The translations under genes were made by a program, and so were the position numbers. Of a stretch of DNA of 64,000 bases, positions 1 to 7,677 are shown piece after piece. Source of the DNA: Actinomadura mexicana (GTDB lineage: Bacteria; Actinomycetota; Actinomycetes; Streptosporangiales; Streptosporangiaceae); NCBI RefSeq assembly GCF_900188105.1, contig NZ_FZNP01000013.1, positions 1 to 64,000 of the forward strand, in the 5' to 3' direction. The notes beneath the pieces were generated by a model. It was not told the DNA's origin and ran no database searches. It was given only the letters and a program-made list of their open reading frames with translations. Numbering within the stretch: position 1 is the first letter of the stretch; every line of letters starts with the position of its first letter.

Positions 1-175
1 GCGAGGCCCCGGCCTGCTCGGCGACCTGGGCGATCGTGGCGCCCTCGGCGCACAGCAGCACGATCCGCGCCCGCAACGCCAAAGCCTGCGAGGTCTTGCG
101 GCGGCGCACCCACCCGGTCAGCACCGACCGCTCATCGTCGGACAACACCACCGGATCCAGCTTCGGGCTCGGCAT
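1..175 (-). CDS. IS630-family transposase, N-terminal part (cut by window edge)
   Basis: The minus strand reads from an ATG at 175 (GTGGGG just upstream) into a protein beginning MPSPKLDPVVLSDDE, followed by an RRRKTSQALALRARI segment and the start of a helix-turn-helix (ATIAQVAEQAG). This is the usual N-terminus of IS630-type transposases, which bind the element's ends before the DDE catalytic domain. Only about 58 residues are visible, so I cannot tell whether the element is intact. The flank between 200 and 230 is AT-rich and has two CTAG tetranucleotides (219-222, 224-227); IS630 elements insert at TA, so the element's right end probably lies there. That boundary is inferred. Confidence 0.7.
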   Translation of the reverse strand, partial: MPSPKLDPVVLSDDERSVLTGWVRRRKTSQALALRARIVLLCAEGATIAQVAEQAGAS

Positions 176-377
176 CCCCACAGCCTACCGACTAACAAAG
201 AATTATTGACTCACAACACTAGACTAGATGACGCGGCTCGCCTCGATGGCCATCCCTCGCCACGCGCAGGACGCAACGGCGCGGGGGATCCGCCGACCTG
301 CTGGACCTCTGACGGGGCTGTTTACAGCCTCTGCGGGCGCAGGCGGACCGCGCCCGATCTGATGCGCCGTGGGCACC

Positions 378-1901
378 CTACTCAGCGGCCACGGAAACCG
401 TTTCAGCGTCGATTGCGAGATACGAGTCCAAGGTCGCACTCTCCAGCTGATTGGCTTGTGGTTCGACGTCAAGCTGCGGTTCAATGTCCAAAAGCTCCTG
501 CCAAGAGCTTTCTCTTCCGCGCTCATACGCCCGACGTGTCGTTCCGAACAGGCGCTCACGTTCCCCGGCTTCTCGTTCAGCGAACCATGCTCGGCGTTCC
601 CTGATGCGTTCTTCGGCCATATCTTCGATAACCACCTCGGGAGCGCTCTCCCAGAGGTCTGGGAAATCAGCTTGGGCTTCGAGCAGCAACCGGTCCTGCT
701 CAGCAGCAAGGCTGTGGCATGCCGCAAACAATCGACGCGACATCCCCAGGGTGAGATCAGTTCCGGGCACCTTGCCGGTTAGCATGTCCCATCTCTCCGA
801 AGGTGGGCGACGAGCATATGCGGACCGATCGCGCGCCACCACACGTTCCCTGCGGGTGCTGTCGTCCCGCTCAAGCGGAACTACCAGATCAGTCACTTGC
901 CCCAGAAATGCTCCAAGGTCCGCTACTGCGGGCCCTATTGGCCGCACGGACAGCAGTGAGCGAGGGAGGGATCGTAGTACGTAATAGGTCAGCATCCGTG
1001 ATCGCGCGAGCGCGACCAACTCTGTGTCGTCCTCATCTGGAAGACGGCGGCTATTCGCCAGAACACTGGATTCTCGTTTCCTGCCTGCAGCCTCGATATC
1101 GACCGTGACGAAAACCCTGTGCTCGATGCTCGTGCCGCACAGAACACGCAGGTGCGGACCCGCCATCAGGCCGCTCACGGAGAGCTGACTCGCCCCCTTC
1201 GCCAGTTCTGGCTTGCCCGTACGGCGAGCTCCCTTAGCTTCGATAAGCCAAGTCCGAGGTTCTTTCCAATGGAGTCCGACAAGGTCGGGTTGACTATTCT
1301 TCTGAGACCAGCGCGGTCCGCGTCCAGGTAGCAAGGGGAGAGCCTCAGCGTGGATCGTCGGCCCCAGACCCATCAAGCCTCGGCATACCCACTCTGCCAT
1401 CGTCATGCCAATGCGGTAGGCGAACATAGCGCGCGCCGTCTTCTCCGTTCCCTCCTGGTAAACCACGTTCGGCTCGAGACGGAAACCGGTTGATCCGGAA
1501 AGACGGATACCGTTGCGAGTACGGCACAGGTATGCACTCAAAGGGAAACGCCGGGCAATGATCTCCGCAGCAGCAAGCCCAGGAACGGCAACCAGCCAAG
1601 CGTAAGGGTCCCGCCCGTACGTCATGGCTGCATCGACTACCTCGCGCCACGTCGTGGATACCAGGTAGTCACCCGGCGGCACCACATCCCGGATATTCGG
1701 CCAAGGTGACCAAGCTTTATCTATGCGGCCTCTCGATGGTCGACGCTCAGGCTGGAGCGGCGAACTATTTCGCACAATCACCGGCACATCGAACGCGTCG
1801 GCCAAGTTGACCGGCTGCCCCGAAGCATTGGCTGGCGGCATCATGACGCAACAGCCTGCCACAGTCAGAGTGTTAGCGCGATTGACTGAGCCGCGCGTCA
1901 T
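378..1901 (-). CDS. PD-(D/E)XK nuclease-like protein, 507 aa, accessory
   Basis: I do not recognise a named family for the full length. The middle carries a PD-(D/E)XK-like signature: a helix with MAEW near residue 170, then SQPDLVG (Asp206) and, about 15 residues on, TWLIEAKGARR (Glu221, Lys223). This is the spacing of restriction-endonuclease-like folds, which cut DNA using metal ions. The rest is unassigned, with an Arg/Glu-rich helical stretch near residues 420-460. No signal peptide or membrane segment is seen, so it is probably cytoplasmic. Codon use is less GC-biased than downstream genes, which fits a transferred island. It lies 3' of the toxin-antitoxin-like pair on the same strand, 146 bp away. 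The ATG at 1901 has AGAGG almost touching it, so the start is uncertain. A host-defence or mobile-element role is inference. Confidence 0.6.
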   Translation of the reverse strand: MTRGSVNRANTLTVAGCCVMMPPANASGQPVNLADAFDVPVIVRNSSPLQPERRPSRGRIDKAWSPWPNIRDVVPPGDYLVSTTWREVVDAAMTYGRDPYAWLVAVPGLAAAEIIARRFPLSAYLCRTRNGIRLSGSTGFRLEPNVVYQEGTEKTARAMFAYRIGMTMAEWVCRGLMGLGPTIHAEALPLLPGRGPRWSQKNSQPDLVGLHWKEPRTWLIEAKGARRTGKPELAKGASQLSVSGLMAGPHLRVLCGTSIEHRVFVTVDIEAAGRKRESSVLANSRRLPDEDDTELVALARSRMLTYYVLRSLPRSLLSVRPIGPAVADLGAFLGQVTDLVVPLERDDSTRRERVVARDRSAYARRPPSERWDMLTGKVPGTDLTLGMSRRLFAACHSLAAEQDRLLLEAQADFPDLWESAPEVVIEDMAEERIRERRAWFAEREAGERERLFGTTRRAYERGRESSWQELLDIEPQLDVEPQANQLESATLDSYLAIDAETVSVAAE

Positions 1902-2047
1902 TCCTCTCGGATCGAGGACGCGTTGTTACGTCACGTTGCTCAGGCGGCTGGACTCCCGGTCGAGCGCAGGGCGACCGACCCGGCACCCGGCACAGCGGAA
2001 CTGGTCGCGGCCATGGCCCCGGACGGCCTGCGCTACTCAAGGACCGC

Positions 2048-2581
2048 TTATGCCTCTACCAGCTTCACAAGAGCTTCCCGCTTCCCCGAGGGAGCTTCAC
2101 GTAGAACCCGCCGAGCACGCAGAAGTGCGTCCACGTCAGCGGTGGCGGCGGCGACCTCCGCAGCAACCGAGTCAATCTTCCCTAGTCCAGCATCAGCAAG
2201 CCAGCGAGACACCTGAGCCCAGGAGTACAGCTTGACGCGACTACCGCGATGAATGACCGGAGCGGGGAAACTTCCAGGGCCGCGTTCACCGGTCGTCCAG
2301 TGTCCGACCGCTGGGGCCGACCTGCCGGTCTTCTCAGCAATGTCGTCGATGGTCACCAGATCCTCCATGACACCGGTCACCAAAAGCCCGCTGCGCTCGC
2401 TGTCGTCGATGGCCGACAGGATGGCCCCGATTGCGTTGGGCGCCTCGCGCGAGAACAGGACCGTGCCACCCTGCTCGTCGCCGGAGAGTTGACCGTCACC
2501 ACAACGCGAGTACAGCCGCTCTGCGGCCTCCTCAAGGTCACTGACCGGGCCGATCTCAAGCTCGAACCAGTAGGTGCTCAT
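2048..2581 (-). CDS. HTH DNA-binding protein, probable antitoxin-like partner (HicB-like architecture)
   Basis: This 177-aa protein has an N-terminal alpha/beta domain (residues about 1-72) and a helix-turn-helix at about 75-100 (DLVTIDDIAEKTGRSAPAV), followed by GERGPGSFPAPV and a Trp-containing segment (YSWAQVSRWL). I know this C-terminal pattern from a widespread actinobacterial DNA-binding family. The order, an alpha/beta half followed by an HTH, is that of HicB antitoxins. The ATG at 2581 has GGAGG five bases upstream and overlaps the TGA of the preceding HicA-like gene (TGATG), so the pair is translationally coupled. An in-frame TTG at 2584 is a less likely start. Expected role: neutralise the partner and repress the operon; this is inference from gene order and fold. 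Confidence 0.6.
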   Translation of the reverse strand: MSTYWFELEIGPVSDLEEAAERLYSRCGDGQLSGDEQGGTVLFSREAPNAIGAILSAIDDSERSGLLVTGVMEDLVTIDDIAEKTGRSAPAVGHWTTGERGPGSFPAPVIHRGSRVKLYSWAQVSRWLADAGLGKIDSVAAEVAAATADVDALLRARRVLREAPSGKREALVKLVEA

Positions 2582-2826
2582 CAATCCTCCCCTTCATGCC
2601 GTGCGGCCACCTTGGCGTCGTGCTGTCGCATCCGCCTCCGGATCTTCTGAGCCTCATGTTCGTCAACGTCGGGAGTCCCGTTGATCGAGAAGGGTGGGGC
2701 GCAGCAGCCGGCGCCGCCAGGGCAGGAGGCCCTCGCATAGGCGTGAGCCCGTCCGCTGGTGTAGGTGATCTTCCACCCGGCTTCCTCTAACTCCTTGATG
2801 GCCGCTCGCGTATGCTTGCCTGGCAT
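2581..2826 (-). CDS. HicA-like small protein (putative mRNA-interferase toxin)
   Basis: This 81-aa basic protein has the HicA layout: a helix ending in EEAGW (residues 14-18), a strand with a Gly-x-x-His centre (GRAHAY, His28) and a second strand with FSING. HicA toxins use a dsRBD-like fold and a histidine to cleave mRNA. Unlike classical HicA it carries a Cys-rich insertion (Cys35, Cys41, Cys42) between the strands, which may bind metal. The C-terminal helix is rich in Arg and Lys. It is the first gene of a two-gene operon, with a DNA-binding partner encoded immediately downstream. The ATG at 2826 has only a weak ribosome-binding site. Toxicity is not demonstrable from sequence; the assignment rests on motif order, size and gene pairing. 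Confidence 0.5.
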   Translation of the reverse strand: MPGKHTRAAIKELEEAGWKITYTSGRAHAYARASCPGGAGCCAPPFSINGTPDVDEHEAQKIRRRMRQHDAKVAARHEGED

Positions 2827-2838
2827 GTAGCGATAGTA

Positions 2839-2850
2839 CTACACATGTAG
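2839..2850. promoter_or_regulatory. Inverted repeat upstream of HicA-like operon, candidate autoregulatory operator
   Basis: CTACA-CA-TGTAG is a perfect inverted repeat lying 13-24 bp upstream of the ATG at 2826. A longer imperfect dyad (GTAG...CTAC, 2827-2842) overlaps it. Toxin-antitoxin operons are usually repressed by binding at such dyads, and the partner protein has an HTH. Confidence 0.4.
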
Positions 2851-3219
2851 GGCTAGGCTAACACCTCACTCCGACGCCATCCAACGCAGTTACTCTCACC
2901 AAAGCTGCACGGGCCCAGGCGATCGCACCCATGCGGACCGACCGGGGGCCGGCCCAGGCCGCCGACAGGCACCGTGCCGAACGAGCACTTGGAGCCCCCG
3001 GAAGACATCGAGGGCCGGCGGCGCACCCTCTCGATCTGGACGATGAGCCCACCGCCGTCACCCCGAGCGTCTGACCGAGAGTCGTGGAGCCGCAGACGCT
3101 AGGTAGTTGCCGCAAAGCTCAACGTGCTAGCCTGGCTGGGAACGCAATCCGCTTATCGGCTTCTCGCTCGTGAGCGACCTGGGTTTTCGCAAGTCAGTAC
3201 GGCGCTCAGACGCTGTGAC
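2851..3219. other. Gene-free stretch between HicA-like operon and tRNA-Phe fragment
   Basis: I find no convincing gene here. Open frames in it lack ribosome-binding sites and family resemblance. The left end should contain the promoter of the leftward HicA-like operon. The right end would hold the 5' half of a tRNA if one were present, but no acceptor strand GGGCAGG or anticodon-stem partner is found. Confidence 0.5.
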
Positions 3220-3261
3220 CTGAAAAGCGGAAGGTCGGCGGTTCGACCCCGCCCCTGCCCA
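3220..3261 (+). pseudogene. tRNA-Phe 3' half, attachment-site-type direct repeat, copy 1
   Basis: The sequence starts at the anticodon loop (CTGAAAA, anticodon GAA), continues through the stem strand GCGGA and variable loop AGGTC, has a perfect T arm (GGCGG-TTCGACC-CCGCC) and ends with the acceptor strand CCTGCCC plus discriminator A. The 5' half is missing: the bases before it cannot pair with the anticodon or acceptor strands. Fragments running from the anticodon loop to the tRNA 3' end are the classic footprint of tyrosine-integrase elements. The intact tRNA-Phe must lie outside the window. Confidence 0.75.
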
Positions 3262-3279
3262 CTTCTCTGAACTGCAAAG

Positions 3280-3312
3280 AGGCCCCTGGACATTAGTCTC
3301 GGGGCCTACTTT
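3280..3312 (+). terminator. Hairpin terminator behind tRNA-Phe fragment copy 1
   Basis: AGGCCCC (3280-3286) pairs with GGGGCCT (3301-3307) across a 14-nt loop, followed by a short T-rich run (ACTTT). It sits 18 bp after the tRNA 3' end, where a tRNA terminator is expected. Confidence 0.6.
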
Positions 3313-3712
3313 GTGACAGCAACGCGCCAGCGAACTACCGTCCGCCTTGCGCCTCACGGTCAGCGCGACGCAACGGGCCAGAGGGGAAGCTGCTCGGCCG
3401 TAGGGCCTTCTGACAGCATGGAGCAGAACGCGGAACTCTGCGGATGGCGGTCACGCTGCAGCGGGCCCGATCGCAGCGGGTCAGCTGTCGCGAACGCAGC
3501 CAAGCGACTCTGACGGCCAGCCTCGCCTGATTCCTGAGTTGGCCTCAATCTCGTGGTGACACGACCAGCCCAGGGGTGCAGCAGGTCGCCCAAGAAAGGA
3601 TGGGCGACCTGCTGAGCCGCGAGGTGGCCGGCCCGTTGCCATCTCCCCGACTCCTCGCCGTTGCCTTGGCGCGACGCGCCGCGGTCAAGTCCCGCGAGCG
3701 TCGCCCGGTTGC
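3313..3712. other. Gene-free stretch 3' of the DEAD-box helicase gene
   Basis: Several short open frames cross this stretch on both strands but none has a recognisable product or ribosome-binding site. I see no integrase or transposase remnant. The repeated CAGCAGGTCGCCC / GGGCGACCTGCTG (about 3577-3616) forms a dyad of unknown meaning. Confidence 0.5.
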
Positions 3713-5128
3713 CTATCTGCCGACGCGCTCGGTTGTCGCGAATCGCTGGGAGCGGCGGTTTCGTGCGGGACGGCGGTTACGCCCGGCTCCGCTGTCTCGC
3801 CGTCCTTCGGAGGCCGGAGCGGACATGGTGATAGGGACGCCGGAGGGCGGTCGGGCACCGGTGATGCGGTTGAGTTCGGGATCGCCGGACCGCACCCGCG
3901 CGGAATGCGGCGTGATGCCGGCCGTCACCATCATCCGGTCCATCTCATGACGCTGCCTGGGCAGCACCAGGGTGACCACGGTGCCGGACTCGCCCGCGCG
4001 TGCAGTGCGGCCGCCTCGGTGCAGGTAGTCCTTATGGTCGTTGGGCGGGTCGACGTTAACGACCAGATCCAGTCCATCGACGTGGATGCCGCGCGCGGCC
4101 ACGTTCGTGGCGACCAGGACGGAGACGTCACCGTTGCGGAACTGCTCCAGAGTACGGTTGCGCTGCGGCTGGGACTTGCCTCCGTGCAGTGCCGCAGCGC
4201 GTACGCCGCTGCTCAGGAGGTTGCGGGTCAGCCGGTCGGCGGCATGCTTCATGTCGACGAACATGATGACGCGGCCGTCGCGGGCGGCGATGTGCGTGGC
4301 GGCATCCTGCTTGTCCGCCTCCGTGACGTGCAGCAGGTGGTGCTCCATGGTGGTCACCGCTCCCGCCGACGGATCGACCGAGTGGACGACCGGGTCGGTG
4401 AGGAAGCGCCGGACCAGACGGTCGACATTGCGATCCAGCGTCGCGGAGAACAGCATCCGCTGACCGCCTGGGGCGACCTGGTCGAGCAACGCGGTGACCT
4501 GCGGCAGGAAACCCATGTCGGCCATTTGGTCCGCCTCGTCCAAGACGGTGGTGCGTACATGCTCCAGGCTGCAGGCGCCCCGGTTGATCAGGTCCGTGAG
4601 CCGTCCCGGGGTGGCGACCAGGATCTCCGCGCCGCGGTGGAGGGCGGCGACCTGCCGGGAGATCGATACGCCGCCGACAACGGTGGCCGACCGAAGCTTG
4701 AGCGACTGGGCGTAGGGCATGAGGGCGTCGGTGACCTGCACGGCCAGTTCGCGAGTCGGGACGAGTACCAGGGCCAGCGGCTTACGCGGCTCGGCGCGCC
4801 GACCGGCGCTACGGGCGAGCATTGCCAGGCCGAAGGCGAGGGTCTTTCCCGAGCCGGTACGTCCACGGCCGAGGACATCGCGGCCGTTCAACGCATCCGG
4901 AAGCGTCGAGGCCTGGATGGCGAACGGCTCCGCCATCCCCTGTCGAGTCAATGTGGACAGCAGGGCCGCCGGCATTTCCAACTCGGCGAACGACGCGGCC
5001 GGAGGCAGCGGCGGCGTGGAGCTGACGGGAAGCGCGAAGTCGTTCTGCCGCCGGGCGGCCGGTTGGCGCGAGGCCCTGGTGGGCGAGTGGGAGAAGCGAC
5101 GTTGAGACGGACGGGTGCCATGGGTCAT
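3713..5128 (-). CDS. DEAD-box ATP-dependent RNA helicase
   Basis: This 471-aa cytoplasmic helicase unwinds RNA secondary structure using ATP. The core motifs are in order: Q-motif region FAIQ (residues 69-72), Walker A GRTGSGKT (89-96), PTREL (124-128), TPGR, DEAD (197-200), SAT (228-230), then in the second RecA domain ATNVAARGI and HRGGRTARAG, the last a slight variant of HRxGRTGR. An N-terminal basic extension (about 45 residues) and a short Arg-rich tail flank the core, typical of RhlE/cold-shock helicases. The chosen ATG at 5128 (MTHGTRPSQRR) has AAGGAAAG upstream; the frame stays open further but that part looks non-coding. It shares strand with the cold-shock gene 337 bp upstream, suggesting joint cold-shock use. 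Both lie between two tRNA-Phe fragments. Confidence 0.93.
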   Translation of the reverse strand: MTHGTRPSQRRFSHSPTRASRQPAARRQNDFALPVSSTPPLPPAASFAELEMPAALLSTLTRQGMAEPFAIQASTLPDALNGRDVLGRGRTGSGKTLAFGLAMLARSAGRRAEPRKPLALVLVPTRELAVQVTDALMPYAQSLKLRSATVVGGVSISRQVAALHRGAEILVATPGRLTDLINRGACSLEHVRTTVLDEADQMADMGFLPQVTALLDQVAPGGQRMLFSATLDRNVDRLVRRFLTDPVVHSVDPSAGAVTTMEHHLLHVTEADKQDAATHIAARDGRVIMFVDMKHAADRLTRNLLSSGVRAAALHGGKSQPQRNRTLEQFRNGDVSVLVATNVAARGIHVDGLDLVVNVDPPNDHKDYLHRGGRTARAGESGTVVTLVLPRQRHEMDRMMVTAGITPHSARVRSGDPELNRITGARPPSGVPITMSAPASEGRRDSGAGRNRRPARNRRSQRFATTERVGR

Positions 5129-5465
5129 GTGCAAGGCTTTCCTTGAAGTGGCACGTTTCGAGGAAGACTCCGCAACCCGTGGCCGGAGCGATCGCAAGAA
5201 CGAACCAAATGAACCGCGAAGCAACGCCGAAGCTGATAAGGGCGTTGCGTGATACCGCGCGGAAGGCGGCTGGAGGACGGCCTCTGGCTGAGCGGTGTAC
5301 AGCCGAGAACCCGCAGCCAAGTACTTGGGGGAGCCGTATGGCGGAACGCCAGAGAAGGGCTACACCCCTGAAAGATCAGACGTGGACATCGACTGGAAGA
5401 TCGTTTCCTGCCGACAGGCGGGGCGCCGGGCTCAGGTTTGGGCCCGGCACGGCACTGTTCGGTTC
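5129..5465. other. Leader region between cspA-like gene and helicase gene
   Basis: No gene is supported in these 337 bases. Because the helicase reads leftward from 5128, this stretch probably contains its promoter and a long 5' leader, as is common for cold-inducible genes. I could not identify a promoter with confidence. Confidence 0.45.
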
Positions 5466-5669
5466 TCAGGCGGGAACGATGTTCTCCGCTTGCAGGCCCT
5501 TCTGGCCCTGCGTGATATCGAACTGGACCTTCTGGCCCTCCTGGAGCTCACGAAAGCCCTGAGCCGCGATGTTGGAGTAGTGCGCGAAGACGTCGCTGCC
5601 GCCGCCGTCCTGCTCGATGAAGCCGAAGCCCTTTTCCGCGTTGAACCACTTTACGGTGCCGGTGGTCAT
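5466..5669 (-). CDS. Cold-shock domain protein (CspA family)
   Basis: The 67-aa protein is a single cold-shock domain, an OB-fold that binds single-stranded RNA and DNA and acts as an RNA chaperone. It begins MTTGTVKWFNAEKGFGFIEQ, with RNP1 KGFGFI at residues 13-18 and RNP2 VFAHY at 27-31, and ends AENIVPA, the normal CspA length. The ATG at 5669 is preceded by GGAAGGGA at good spacing. It lies upstream of, and in the same direction as, the DEAD-box helicase gene, a pairing that suits cold-shock RNA remodelling. Confidence 0.95.
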   Translation of the reverse strand: MTTGTVKWFNAEKGFGFIEQDGGGSDVFAHYSNIAAQGFRELQEGQKVQFDITQGQKGLQAENIVPA

Positions 5670-6194
5670 ATTCGTCCCTTCCGAAAGGCAATTACGGAGC
5701 CCACACTCTGCGAGCCACTCGTCGCCGCAATGACCCCATCCGGATGGACTACCGGGGAAACAAAAAATGCGCCTGAGGTGAGTACCAGCAGGCGCACATA
5801 AGCTTATGGGAACCACAACTGCAACTGTCACCAAGCTACCACCGGTGGGGGGATCAGGCAACATGCCGCATGGCGGTGTCCGGCCGAGGTGCTCCATTGG
5901 CTCGCCGTCCGATCGGAGCCAGATGACCCGATCGCGCGATCTTCCTTGTTGCCGGAGACAAGGCCGGACCGTGGTCCCGCGGGTACGACTTGGAGACGCT
6001 CCGTGCCTACGCCACCGCACTCGGCGGCCACGTGGACATCACCGTCAGCGTCGGCCTCCACTCGATCAAGGTCGCTTGACGCGAAGGCTGACAGCAGCGG
6101 TGACAGCAACAGCGGGCACCAGCGCCGGCCACGAGCGCACGCCGACTGTCGGCCAACCTCGGTCGACGTTCATCCGGCAGAGACACTGCCATAG
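5670..6194. other. Gene-free stretch between cspA-like gene and tRNA-Phe fragment 2
   Basis: About 525 bases with no gene I can support. The part nearest 5670 is relatively AT-rich and should contain the cold-shock promoter and leader. Frames such as one reading TYASPPHSAATWTS resemble fragments but have no recognisable family. No integrase or excisionase remnant is evident. Confidence 0.45.
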
Positions 6195-6236
6195 CTGAAA
6201 AGCGGAAGGTCGGGGGTTCGCCCCCGCCCCTGCCCA
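6195..6236 (+). pseudogene. tRNA-Phe 3' half, attachment-site-type direct repeat, copy 2 (decayed)
   Basis: This is a 43-bp match to the fragment at 3220-3262 with two differences: 6214 is G instead of C and 6221 is C instead of A. The first puts a G-G mismatch in the T stem and the second removes the conserved T-loop A, so this copy could not form a normal tRNA end. It also starts exactly at the anticodon loop. Both copies are in the same orientation, 2,975 bp apart. Confidence 0.75.
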
Positions 6237-6256
6237 CACCTAAGACCAGCAGAAAC

Positions 6257-6287
6257 GCCCCGGAGCCACACGGTCCGGGGCAATTTT
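6257..6287 (+). terminator. Rho-independent terminator behind tRNA-Phe fragment copy 2
   Basis: GCCCCGGA (6257-6264) pairs perfectly with TCCGGGGC (6274-6281) over a 9-nt loop and is followed by AATTTT. It lies 20 bp after the tRNA end, in the same relative place as the terminator behind copy 1, though the two differ in sequence. Confidence 0.75.
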
Positions 6288-6687
6288 GACGACAACGCTG
6301 ACGACACTCCTGGACGTCGTTGATCTTGCTCGTGAACAGGTGGTCCGCGGCTCAGCCCTACGCCACAGCTTGGCTGAGGTGGACTGCGTGGCTGGGGGCG
6401 ATCGCTGCCGCGCGGCTTCCGGTTGCTCGGGCCGTGGCCGGCCCTGTGCTCCGGGTCCGCTCGCCCTCGGATGGTCGAGTGCTGTCGCCGTCCCGAATAG
6501 CCCGAGGGCGCGCGGGTCAGCCGCAACGACGCCGTGGCATCAACGTGCGATTAGGGGCGGTCAACGTACCCCACGGTCACGTGCGGGACGGACAGACGCC
6601 AGGTCAGCGAGGGTAACGGCCGAGTTCGCATTGGTTCCCAAGCTGACGGCGTGGGTTGTAAACATTCACGTCTCGGTGCGGCGGTAT
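6288..6687. other. Gene-free stretch 3' of the methyltransferase
   Basis: No gene is supported. The stretch lies between the tRNA-type terminator and the 3' end of the leftward methyltransferase gene. Open frames here are antisense or unsupported. Confidence 0.5.
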
Positions 6688-7428
6688 TTACGATTTGTGG
6701 GTTATCCAGAGCATTTCTGCTGGCCAGTGGTGTGCCCAGTCGGGCGGGTCGGTTTCGTTGTAGCCGTTGGGTGTTCCGGGTTCGGGCCGCGGCTCGATGA
6801 GGTCGTCGATGATGAGGCCCGCGCCGCGCAGGGTCTTGATCCAGTTGCCGTAGGTGAGCTGATAGCTGGCCGCTCCGTGGTCCTCGGCGATGGCGTTCAG
6901 CCCGAAGTAGTCGTGGTGCAGCGTGGTGGTTACGCGGCGGGCGTCGTCGTCGTAGCAGGCTTCGAACCACGGGCTGGCGGCGTTGAACACCAGGCGCCCG
7001 CCGCGGCGCAGGACGCGTGCGGCCTGCGGGACGGCCAGGTGCGGGGGTGCCCAGCTAAGCCCGCCATGGTCGCAGAACACCAGGTCGAAGCTGTCGGCGG
7101 CGAACGGGAGTAGTTCGGCGGCGCCTTGTACCAGCGGGTAGCGGGCCGTTCCCATCGCGCGAGTTGCTGCGGCGAGCTGGGCTTCGGACAGGTCGAGCCC
7201 GACCACGGTGGCGCCCTCGGCGGCGAGTGACCTGGACCACTGGCCGGCGCCGCAGCCGAGTTCGAGGACGCGCTTGCCGGTGACGTCGCCCAAGGCGCGC
7301 AGGCGCGCGTCGGGGATGGCGTACATGCCCCAAAGCCGGGGCGTGGCGCCGATCTGCGGGTCGTGCTCGTGCTGGTAGGCGGGGCTGATCTGGTTCCAAA
7401 ACCGCCGGTTGGCGGGGATGCTGTCCAC
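6688..7428 (-). CDS. Class I SAM-dependent methyltransferase
   Basis: The protein (246 aa from a GTG at 7428) has a Rossmann-type methyltransferase core. Motif I is VLELGCGAGQWS, followed by the acidic motif VVGLDLSEAQL, a motif IV-like segment DLVFCDHGGLSW and the post-core VLRRGGRLVF. SAM is the methyl donor; the substrate is unknown. The GTG reading VDSIPANRRFWNQIS is chosen because the conserved part begins there; the frame stays open 138 codons upstream but that stretch is low in family signal. There is a weak GGAG before it. Such proteins act on small molecules in the cytoplasm. It stands alone, with no co-directional partner. Confidence 0.85.
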   Translation of the reverse strand: MDSIPANRRFWNQISPAYQHEHDPQIGATPRLWGMYAIPDARLRALGDVTGKRVLELGCGAGQWSRSLAAEGATVVGLDLSEAQLAAATRAMGTARYPLVQGAAELLPFAADSFDLVFCDHGGLSWAPPHLAVPQAARVLRRGGRLVFNAASPWFEACYDDDARRVTTTLHHDYFGLNAIAEDHGAASYQLTYGNWIKTLRGAGLIIDDLIEPRPEPGTPNGYNETDPPDWAHHWPAEMLWITHKS

Positions 7429-7473
7429 CTGCCGACTCCAGCATTGCCTGCCAGGGGCGGTCAACACGATTAG

Positions 7474-7602
7474 GTGGGAGCCGCCGACGATGCTCTCGCA
7501 GCGGCCAAGCTGGCCCGAGAGGCGGCCCTGGCCGCGGGCGCAAGCCCGGAACAGGCCGAGGACGTGGGCGAGGCTGCGCTCAACGAGGCGCTGGGGTCCT
7601 AG
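7474..7602 (+). pseudogene. 3' remnant of a deleted gene (42 codons), followed by an intact terminator
   Basis: The frame reads GTG-GGA-GCC-GCC and gives an Ala/Glu-rich helical peptide (DDALAAAKLAREAAL, then AGASPEQAEDVGEAALNEALGS). Codon use is typical of this genome. An in-frame TAG precedes the GTG directly and there is no ribosome-binding site. A strong terminator lies 48 bp after the stop. I read this as the C-terminal end of a gene whose body was lost. It could instead be a very small leaderless gene. The parent family is not recognisable. Confidence 0.45.
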
Positions 7603-7649
7603 CCCCGACCGAGAATGAACCGGGGCCCTCGTGGCCTCGATGAACCCGG

Positions 7650-7677
7650 GCGGCCCCTCCGCAGAGGGGCCGCTTTT
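7650..7677 (+). terminator. Rho-independent terminator
   Basis: GCGGCCCCTC (7650-7659) pairs perfectly with GAGGGGCCGC (7664-7673) over the tetraloop CGCA and is followed by TTTT. The T-run orients it for plus-strand transcription, behind the remnant frame ending at 7602. Confidence 0.8.

Noticed and set aside
1923..2047. Possible coding remnant (LPVERRATDPAPGTAELVAAM) between nuclease and HTH genes
   Set aside because: Codon pattern is gene-like, but the frame is short, has no start signals and matches no family I recognise.
3127..3357. Minus-strand frame containing WAGAGSNRRPSAFQ
   Set aside because: It is the antisense of the tRNA-Phe fragment; this peptide is a well-known false gene product opposite tRNA genes.
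6007..6237. Minus-strand frame with GRGGGEPPTFRFSA
   Set aside because: It is the antisense of the second tRNA-Phe fragment and has no independent support.
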